From positions 1 through 64,000 of the forward strand of contig JBIOJM010000008.1 of assembly GCA_044450785.1 (NCBI GenBank): a DNA stretch of 64,000 nucleotides. The letters run 5' to 3'. The position numbers were made by a program, and so were the translations under genes. The stretch comes from JBIOJM01 sp044450785. Its GTDB lineage: Bacteria; Planctomycetota; Planctomycetia; Isosphaerales; Isosphaeraceae. The notes below the pieces were generated by a model. The model saw nothing but the letters and a program-made list of their open reading frames with translations. It was not told the DNA's origin and did not search any database. Positions 57,924-64,000 of this stretch are shown here, in pieces; the stretch's first letter is position 1; each line of letters starts with the position of its first letter.

Positions 57924-58024
57924 GCGTCTCCTCAATCGATCGGTTCGGACATGTGGTCAATTCCCCCAGTGCGCCTGGATCAGTGGACATGATCTTGGTG
58001 ACATACGCGGTGGGGTGCACCAGG

Positions 58025-58894
58025 CTATCGCTTGCTGGAGACGCGGAGGACCTTGATGATGCGCTCGACTTCCTCGGGCCGGGCATCTTGCCCCAGCTCG
58101 ATGATCCCCGCGTCGCGGATCTCGTTGTTGAGCACGGGGGCCGAGAGGAGGCGGCCGTCCAGGATGATCCCCAGGTGATACTTGAATTTCCCATCGGCCT
58201 CGGGTAGGTGTTCCCGGGTCAACGCGCCGAACTTGTCGGCCCCCTCGCGGGAAAACTCGACCCTGACAGCGGGGCGGAGACGCTCGTCAACATCCGGGGC
58301 GACGCGCCTCAGATTCTTCTCGCTCACGTTGTGACGGTCGAGCTTGACCAGCACTGACCGCTTGACCCGCCCGGGCGCCTCGGGGACCTCGAGGACGATG
58401 ACATCATCCCCGAGAAAAGGTCCGACACCGCTGGGTGTCGAGTCGATCCGAAAGGACGAGACCGACTTCAGGAACAGCGCGGGATTCGGCCGGAGGTGGA
58501 GCGTCTCCGAGGTGTTCTTGGTGATCTGGAAGTACCTCGAAAGGTCGGAGCCGGCGAGGTTCTTCCCCGTCAACCGGACCGATCCCCCGGCGAACTCGTC
58601 GTCCTTCCAGTGTGAGCCGGCGACGTTGAGTCGGTCTGGCTCGACCTTCGGGTCGGAGCCCGTAACCACCTGCCCCAGCCAGATCCATCGATAACCGGCA
58701 GGAGGGTGTTCGAGGCTGTCGGCTGCCTTGGCCTTCTCGGCAGCCTCGCGATCGTGCTTTTTGTCGGCGAGGATACGGAATTCGAGCCGGCCGGGTCCTT
58801 CGTCTTTAGGGTCATCGGCACGGACGTGGGGAATGGCCATCGCGGTCAGGATTGCCAGGGCCGCGGCCCTCTTCCCGATCGAGAACGGTTCCAT
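58025..58894 (-). CDS. Secreted SecD P1-head-like protein
   Basis: A 289-aa protein with signal peptide (ALAILTAMAIPHVRA). The mature region contains PAVRVEFSREGADKFGALTR and LGIILDGRLLSAPVLNNEIR, followed by DAGIIELG. These are the P1 head subdomain motifs of SecD, without any of its membrane helices. An earlier half repeats a similar fold. A soluble orphan of this domain is seen in planctomycetes; function unknown. Confidence 0.75.
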   Translation of the reverse strand: MEPFSIGKRAAALAILTAMAIPHVRADDPKDEGPGRLEFRILADKKHDREAAEKAKAADSLEHPPAGYRWIWLGQVVTGSDPKVEPDRLNVAGSHWKDDEFAGGSVRLTGKNLAGSDLSRYFQITKNTSETLHLRPNPALFLKSVSSFRIDSTPSGVGPFLGDDVIVLEVPEAPGRVKRSVLVKLDRHNVSEKNLRRVAPDVDERLRPAVRVEFSREGADKFGALTREHLPEADGKFKYHLGIILDGRLLSAPVLNNEIRDAGIIELGQDARPEEVERIIKVLRVSSKR

Positions 58895-59154
58895 TGATGA
58901 TCTTCCTCAAGATAATCGGTGACTTCATGGCGATGCACGGCTGCACTCCGGCCGGGCTGAGGGTTCTTGACAATGAGCGCCGATTGTATACGAATGTCTA
59001 TTTGATATCGAGGGGGGTCAAGATTTCAAGTTGACCACTGCGTCTTTTCTGTTATCACCGTCGACACTTTCACCGGCATTTTGGCGATCGTCAGCGCCGC
59101 TGGCCACTTGAAGCTCAGCCGGACCGCTCTGGTCTCGAGGGAGAAAGGATCTTG

Positions 59155-60504
59155 ATGGCAACCTACCAATTTCCGGAAGGCTTTGTCTGGGGCGTGGCGA
59201 TGGCCGCCGCCCAAATCGAAGGGGCGGCGCACCTGGACGGCAAAGGGGAATCAATCTGGGACCGCTTCGCCGCCGTTCCCGGCAACGTCAAGAACGGCGA
59301 CACGCCCGAGGTCGCGTGCGATCACTATCACCGCTACGAGGCCGACCTTGACCTGATGAGCAAGCTCGGCGTCGCCCACTACCGGCTCTCGGTCGCCTGG
59401 CCGCGCGTGTTCCCCGCGGGAGACGGACCGATCAACACGCGCGGGCTTGACTTTTACTCCAGGTTGATCGATGCCCTGCTGGCGCGCCAGATCACCCCTT
59501 GGGTCACGCTCTTCCACTGGGACTTGCCCCAGGCGCTTGAAGACCGGGGTGGCTGGCTCGCTCGTGCGACTGTCGACGCCTTCGGCCACTACGCCGAGGA
59601 AGTGGTCAAGCGCTTGGCCGGCCGCGTCAAGCACTGGTTCACCGTGAACGAAATCCCCTGCTTCATCGGCAACGGATACGGCAACGGATACTTCGCCCCG
59701 GGCAAGCGCGTGGGCGCCCGCGACTTGAACCAAGCGTACCACCACGCCCTGCTCGCGCATGGGCGCGGCGTCGAGGCCGTGCGGTCCTGCGGCGGGCCCG
59801 GTGCGCTCGTGGGGCTGGTGCACAACCACCTGCCCGCGCCGCCGATCCCCGTCACCGAGACCGACGCCGATATCGCCGCCGCCCGCGCCGAGTACGAACG
59901 CACCAACGGGCAATTGATGGGGCCCATCTTCTCCGGACATTATCCCGAATCATTCCTCCGGAAGGCGGGGGCCGATGCGCCTCGGGTTGAGCCCGGCGAC
60001 ATGGATCGGATCGCGCGGCCAACGGATTTCCTCGGCCTCAACGTTTACGCGGGTGACTTCGTCCGCGCCGGGGCCAACAAGCGGCCCGAGGTTTTGCCCT
60101 TCCCGAGGGGATACCCCGAGGGCTCGCTCCGGTGGCTCAAGATCACCCCACAGTGCCTTTACTGGGCCGTCCGGCACGCGGCCGAGGTGTTCGGCGTCAA
60201 GTCGTTCTACATGACCGAGAGCGGCGCGACGTTCGACGACGACCTCACGCCTGCTGGCGAAGTCCTCGATCTGCACCGCCGCGAGTACCTGCGGTGCCAC
60301 CTCGTCGAGTTGCACCGGGCGGTCACCGAGGGCTACGACGTCCGCGGCTACTTCCTCTGGTCGCTGCTCGACAACTTCGAGTGGGCCGAGGGGTACGAGA
60401 AACGGTTCGGCATCGTCCACGTCGCGTTCGGCACCGGGCAACGCACGCCGAAGCTCAGCAGCCGCTGGTACTCGGAGGTCATTCGCAACAACCGGATTGT
60501 CTAA
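59155..60504 (+). CDS. GH1 beta-glucosidase
   Basis: A 449-aa retaining glycosidase from the ATG at 59155. FPEGFVWGVAMAAAQIEGAA, HYRLSVAWPRVFPAG, TLFHWDLPQALEDRGGW. The acid/base Glu166 is in FTVNEIPC (usual TFNEP, so Ile replaces Pro nearby) and nucleophile Glu355 is in YMTESGAT. The C-terminal LWSLLDNFEWAEGYEKRFGI is intact. No signal peptide: cytoplasmic, acting on imported beta-glucosides. Confidence 0.93.
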   Translation: MATYQFPEGFVWGVAMAAAQIEGAAHLDGKGESIWDRFAAVPGNVKNGDTPEVACDHYHRYEADLDLMSKLGVAHYRLSVAWPRVFPAGDGPINTRGLDFYSRLIDALLARQITPWVTLFHWDLPQALEDRGGWLARATVDAFGHYAEEVVKRLAGRVKHWFTVNEIPCFIGNGYGNGYFAPGKRVGARDLNQAYHHALLAHGRGVEAVRSCGGPGALVGLVHNHLPAPPIPVTETDADIAAARAEYERTNGQLMGPIFSGHYPESFLRKAGADAPRVEPGDMDRIARPTDFLGLNVYAGDFVRAGANKRPEVLPFPRGYPEGSLRWLKITPQCLYWAVRHAAEVFGVKSFYMTESGATFDDDLTPAGEVLDLHRREYLRCHLVELHRAVTEGYDVRGYFLWSLLDNFEWAEGYEKRFGIVHVAFGTGQRTPKLSSRWYSEVIRNNRIV

Positions 60505-60617
60505 ACCGGAGCATCCGGCGTACCCTCTCGACTCCTTTCGATCCAGGTGCCGATCATCTCTTTCTCGGGCGATCTCGCGCATCGACGCCGCTCCGGGGTT
60601 TCAAGACTTGTTCCAGG

Positions 60618-60751
60618 ACGTTGACGTTCGGCCGGGACTCATCGAACACGATCCCCGGGTCAGACCACACCCCGCAGGCGAACTTGTCAAAGAGGCAGGA
60701 GGCGAACATCGCCCACTTGCCGCCATAGGAGTGGCCGAGGACGCCGATGCG
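60618..60751 (-). pseudogene. Internal fragment of an alpha/beta-hydrolase gene
   Basis: Reads RIGVLGHSYGGKWAMFASCL followed by FDKFACGVWSDPGIVFDESR and PNVN. This is the nucleophile-elbow region (GHSYGG) of a large acetyl-xylan-esterase-type hydrolase. Sequence on both sides is unrelated, and no start or stop belongs to it. Confidence 0.7.
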
Positions 60752-60755
60752 TCTT

Positions 60756-61040
60756 GCTGCTGCTGTTCATCGAACCATCGCCGCTGGATGGTACGAGGCT
60801 GATCGAATAGGAATCACCTGGACTGGTGATCGTGGCGTCGAGCGTGACGGCCGCCAGAAGCACCGGGGTATTGGCCGACGACAATGAGACGAGATTGCCG
60901 GAGAACGTGGAATCGTTGCCGACGAACGTGTCGTTGGGGTAAACGGTCTCTGTGACAGTCCCGCCCGTGCTCGATGTCGTTTGTGCCGTGCTGTCGCCGG
61001 CGAAAACGTACTGGCTGTTCGACAGAATTGACGTCACCCA
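60756..61040 (-). pseudogene. Internal fragment of a PEP-CTERM-like protein
   Basis: Reads YWVTSILSNSQYVFAGDSTA, QTTSSTGGTVTETVYPNDTF and VGNDSTFSGNLVSLSSANTP, ending SGDGSMNSSS. It is Ser/Thr-rich, like the exported PEP-CTERM proteins I know from planctomycetes. Both the signal end and the sorting end are missing. It joins directly to the hydrolase fragment, and beyond 61040 a third unidentified reading (WIEVAGHLVPRWRPDRQRNY) runs to about 61200. Confidence 0.55.
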
Positions 61041-61302
61041 ATAAGCGGTAGAAGTGATGCACGGCGGTCTGGCCGCTGGGCAGCTTGATATCGACCTCAA
61101 TGCCTTCCCGGATGAGATGACTCATTGTTTGATAATTCCGTTGGCGGTCTGGTCTCCAACGAGGCACGAGGTGTCCGGCAACCTCTATCCAGGTGACATC
61201 GAAGCCCCGGAGTGTTAACAATGAGGGAATGTGATTCGTCTTTGTGTTGGATCAGTCGACGCGACTTCCCTACAAGAACGCACGGGACCGGACGAACCGA
61301 AC

Positions 61303-61935
61303 ATGGAATCCGATTTTCAGCGACTGATCGCCGCCATTCTCAAGGGAGATCGGCAAGCCGCGGATGAATTGGTGCGGAAGGTCGAACCTTACATTCGCAG
61401 CGCCACCCACTTGCGCCTGACTGACTCGAAGCTGAGACGCTTGCTGGATTCGATGGATCTTTGCCAGTCGGTCCTCGCTGATCTGTTTGCGAAGGGGGGC
61501 TCGCGCTGGTCCGGTCGAGAGACGGAGGATCACATCCGGCGCACGATCTTGACGATGGCTTTCAACAAGCTGGTGAGCAAGGCTCGCCATGAGCGCCGGA
61601 ATCAGGGGTCCCTCCCCGAAGGCTGCGAGGTCCTCGACTCGGCCCCTTCTCCAAACCAGGCCGTGGACGATCTCGAACGGAAAGCGGTGATCTGGAACCG
61701 GCTGTCCGAAGCGGAACGGTGGCTGTTTGATCAGAACAAAGTCAAGGGACGGACGTGGAAAGAGATTGCTCGCGACACGGACGAACTTCCCGCAACCCTG
61801 CACGGGGTTGCCCACGATTCCTTGCGGATCCGCCTGGCGCGGGCGATCCTCCGGGTTCGGCAGGAACTCCAGCGTAATGGTGCGAGCCATGCCCAACGAA
61901 ACATCGTGCAACGGCCTCCCGACCGCGCCGGATGA
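61303..61935 (+). CDS. ECF-type RNA polymerase sigma factor
   Basis: A 210-aa protein from the ATG at 61303 (the frame extends 24 codons upstream). Region 2: ADELVRKVEPYIRSATHLRL with DSMDLCQSVLADLFAKG. Region 4 is weaker: GRTWKEIARDTDELPATLHG, lacking the strong HTH of the first sigma factor. Overlaps the following kinase by 47 bp. A planctomycete sigma-kinase pair. Confidence 0.82.
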   Translation: MESDFQRLIAAILKGDRQAADELVRKVEPYIRSATHLRLTDSKLRRLLDSMDLCQSVLADLFAKGGSRWSGRETEDHIRRTILTMAFNKLVSKARHERRNQGSLPEGCEVLDSAPSPNQAVDDLERKAVIWNRLSEAERWLFDQNKVKGRTWKEIARDTDELPATLHGVAHDSLRIRLARAILRVRQELQRNGASHAQRNIVQRPPDRAG

Positions 61936-64000
61936 TCCGGAATCGCCCGAGGGAGAGCCTCAGAACGAAGGAATGCATGCGCAAGACTCGGGCAACCTGG
62001 CTCCGGCCGAGGAGGCGACGGCGGAGCGCTGGCTCGATGAGTTGATCGCCGAGCAGCGCGGGCGCTGGCTACGGGGGGAACGCCACACGTGCCGCGCCTA
62101 TTTGGCGCGAGAGGACCACCCGATCACCTCGAATCGGCTCGCGGCCGCGGAACTGATCTATCACGAGTTCCTCCTTCGAGATGAATCGGGCGAAGCGCCG
62201 GAGTTTGAGGAGCACATCAGGCGTTACCCTGAATACGCCTCCGAACTCCTGATCTTCCGCGAGGCCGATCACGCTCTCGATCAATCGCTGTCGCCGCTGC
62301 GGGTTGGTGAGATCAGCCGCGTCGGCGATTACGAACTCCTGGAAGTCGTGGCCCGCGGGGGAATGGGAGTCGTTTTCAAGGCGCGTCAGGCGAGCCTCAA
62401 TCGAATCGTCGCCTTGAAGATGATCCCGGACGGCCGGTTGGCCTCACCCGATCAGCTCGAACGTCTCCGAATCGAGGCCACCGCGGCGGCGGGCTTGAGC
62501 CATCCGAACATCGTGGCCGTCCATCACGTCGGCGATCATGCGGGGCAGCCTTACATCGTCATGGAGTACGTCGAGGGAACGAGCCTGGCCGCCCTGGCCC
62601 GCGAACATCCGCTGGCGGCCGCGCAAGCTGCCGGTTATCTGCTCAAAGTCGCCGAGGCGGTCCACCACGCCCACGAACATGGCACGCTCCACCGCGACCT
62701 CAAACCGTCCAACATCATCATCGACGACCGCGGGGCGCCGCGAATCACCGATTTCGGCCTGGCCAGGCTGCTTGGGGGAGATTCCCACCTCACGATCACC
62801 GGCCAGGCGCTGGGCACGCCAAGCTACATGCCGCCCGAGCAAGCGGACCACAAAAGAGGCGAGGTTGGCCCGGCCAGCGACGTTTATGGGCTGGGCGCGA
62901 CCTTGTACGAGCTCCTCACCGGCCGACCGCCGTTCCAGGCTGAGACACCGCTGGAGACGCTCAAGCTGGCGATCGAGACCGACCCGGTTTCGCCCCGGCT
63001 CCTGATTCCCAAAGTGCCGCGCGACCTGGAAACGATCTGCCTGAAGTGCTTGCAAAAAGACCCGCTCCAGCGCTACGCCAGCGCCCAGGACCTGGCGGAC
63101 GACCTGAGGCGGTTCCTGGAAGGCTGGCCGGTCCGCGCGCGGCGGGATCGTTGGTGGGAGCGAGGGCTCAAACTGCTCAAGCGACGGCGGATGGAAGTGG
63201 CCCTGGCGATTGCCTTGTTCGCGGTCATTGTCGTTGTGATCTGGCTGCGGTTCGCTGAGCTCCGGCACAGGGCGGAGCACGCCAAGCAACAGTTGGCCCT
63301 GACCGAAGAGCGCGCGAACAAGGAGAAAGCCGACGCCGAGGCCCGCGCCGCCAGGCAGATGGCCGAGTGGCAGGAATATCGCGCCCTCGAGAACGGTGTC
63401 CGGGAAAAGCGGGCGAGCCGTACGATCGGTTGGACTTGGAGCTGCTTGGGCGATCTGGCTCGGGCGGCCCAACTGTCTCCCGAGGTCCGCAACCTGGTCG
63501 ATCTGCGCCGCGAGGCGGCGATCTGTCTCGCCGGCGTCGACCTGCGGAGGGTGACCACGTGGGTGATGCCTGACGACGCCCAGGTGGACTGCGTGGCCTT
63601 TAGCCCTGATGGCCGCCGCCTGGCCATGGCTCAGCTCCGCGGAGTCGTCGCGCGGCAGCTCCGCTTGGTGGATCTGACCAGCGGTAGCCACCAAGATCTC
63701 ATTTACCCGGGCCCTGTGCAGAAAGACGCCAGGGACACAGGTGGAGGAAGCCTGGCGTTCAGCCCCGACGGGAGGTGGCTGGTGATTGGGACGAGGCAAG
63801 GCGATATCTACGCCTGGGACACCTCTGGGCCGCGCCCCAAGCGCTGCGATCTGGAGGGCGCTCATCGTCAATGGGTGACCGGACTCGCATTCTCTCCGGA
63901 TGGCAGGACCCTCGTCTCGTGCTCGGAGGACAAGACGATCAGGTGCTGGGAACTCTCCTCCCGTTGGAGGAATGTGAGAACGATTGCCGTGGATCGGGGC
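61889..64000 (+). CDS. Ser/Thr protein kinase with WD40 repeats (partial)
   Basis: The frame is open from ATG 61889 to the window end (over 700 codons), with no stop; the 3' end is outside. ATG 61973 is a possible later start. Residues ~55-135 form a charged N-terminal region. The kinase has VVARGGMGVVFKARQ, VALKMI (Lys ~177), TLHRDLKPSNIIID (Asp ~270), TDFGLARLLGG and GTPSYMPPEQADHK. A single membrane span (MEVALAIALFAVIVVVIWL) follows a basic WWERGLKLLKRRR stretch. Then a coiled coil, and WD40 repeats starting VDCVAFSPDGRRLAM, SLAFSPDGRWLVIGTRQGDI and VTGLAFSPDGRTLVSCSEDK. Signalling kinase with an extracytoplasmic WD40 sensor; likely controls its sigma factor. Confidence 0.9.
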   Translation, partial: MPNETSCNGLPTAPDDPESPEGEPQNEGMHAQDSGNLAPAEEATAERWLDELIAEQRGRWLRGERHTCRAYLAREDHPITSNRLAAAELIYHEFLLRDESGEAPEFEEHIRRYPEYASELLIFREADHALDQSLSPLRVGEISRVGDYELLEVVARGGMGVVFKARQASLNRIVALKMIPDGRLASPDQLERLRIEATAAAGLSHPNIVAVHHVGDHAGQPYIVMEYVEGTSLAALAREHPLAAAQAAGYLLKVAEAVHHAHEHGTLHRDLKPSNIIIDDRGAPRITDFGLARLLGGDSHLTITGQALGTPSYMPPEQADHKRGEVGPASDVYGLGATLYELLTGRPPFQAETPLETLKLAIETDPVSPRLLIPKVPRDLETICLKCLQKDPLQRYASAQDLADDLRRFLEGWPVRARRDRWWERGLKLLKRRRMEVALAIALFAVIVVVIWLRFAELRHRAEHAKQQLALTEERANKEKADAEARAARQMAEWQEYRALENGVREKRASRTIGWTWSCLGDLARAAQLSPEVRNLVDLRREAAICLAGVDLRRVTTWVMPDDAQVDCVAFSPDGRRLAMAQLRGVVARQLRLVDLTSGSHQDLIYPGPVQKDARDTGGGSLAFSPDGRWLVIGTRQGDIYAWDTSGPRPKRCDLEGAHRQWVTGLAFSPDGRTLVSCSEDKTIRCWELSSRWRNVRTIAVDRG

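Overview
The window comes from a GC-rich planctomycete, most likely of the Isosphaeraceae/Gemmatales type. This rests on gene content recalled from family knowledge, not on a database search. The pointers are two DUF4058 proteins, extracytoplasmic sigma factors next to Ser/Thr kinases with TPR or WD40 domains, Uma2, DUF433 and DUF6717 proteins, a PEP-CTERM-like fragment, and parts of the futalosine route to menaquinone.

Layout. Positions 154-8264 are a compact mobile element, nearly all on the minus strand: tyrosine integrase, several tiny genes, a terminase-small-subunit-like protein, a primase, a RepA/AAA_25-type helicase, an AlpA/excisionase-like HTH protein, and an array of 11-bp direct repeats. 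No capsid, portal, large terminase or tail gene is present, so it resembles a phage satellite. Positions 8300-13170 hold accessory DNA: a recent tandem duplication, a leucine-rich-repeat fragment, a decayed ArsR/DUF1801 pair and dispersed repeats. Positions 14071-17338 are a ubiE-ubiX-SDR-ubiA type operon; mqnE (24584) and a ubiD homologue (42755) add to it, giving several late futalosine-pathway steps. Positions 17399-22895 hold a sigma factor, a large kinase-TPR protein and a toxin-first toxin-antitoxin pair. Positions 23081-29262 carry xisI with a broken xisH, a DUF4058 gene, mqnE, Uma2, a methyltransferase and a phosphodiesterase. Positions 29268-36175 are a minus-strand block with Fur, a GspE/PilB ATPase, a FlgM-like protein and MlaD/MlaE. 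Positions 36660-41910 contain a 114-bp tandem repeat, an hsdM-hsdS relic, endonuclease V, a membrane spermidine-synthase-like protein and threonine aldolase. Positions 47725-50044 are a sulfate-transporter operon (cysP-cysT-cysW-cysA order) in which every gene is damaged by deletion. Positions 53847-56875 are the translation cluster rpsB-tsf-pyrH-frr, followed by tRNA-Val(GAC). The right end has a methyltransferase, a secreted SecD-P1-like protein, a GH1 beta-glucosidase, two spliced gene fragments, and a sigma factor overlapping a kinase-WD40 gene that runs off the window.

A recurring theme is gene loss by clean internal deletion. It is seen in cysP, cysT, cysW/cysA, hsdM/hsdS, xisH, two DUF5615 toxin partners of DUF433 antitoxins, the DUF1801 gene and the 60.6-61.1 kb fragments. 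Whether this is genome biology or an assembly effect can be settled from reads.
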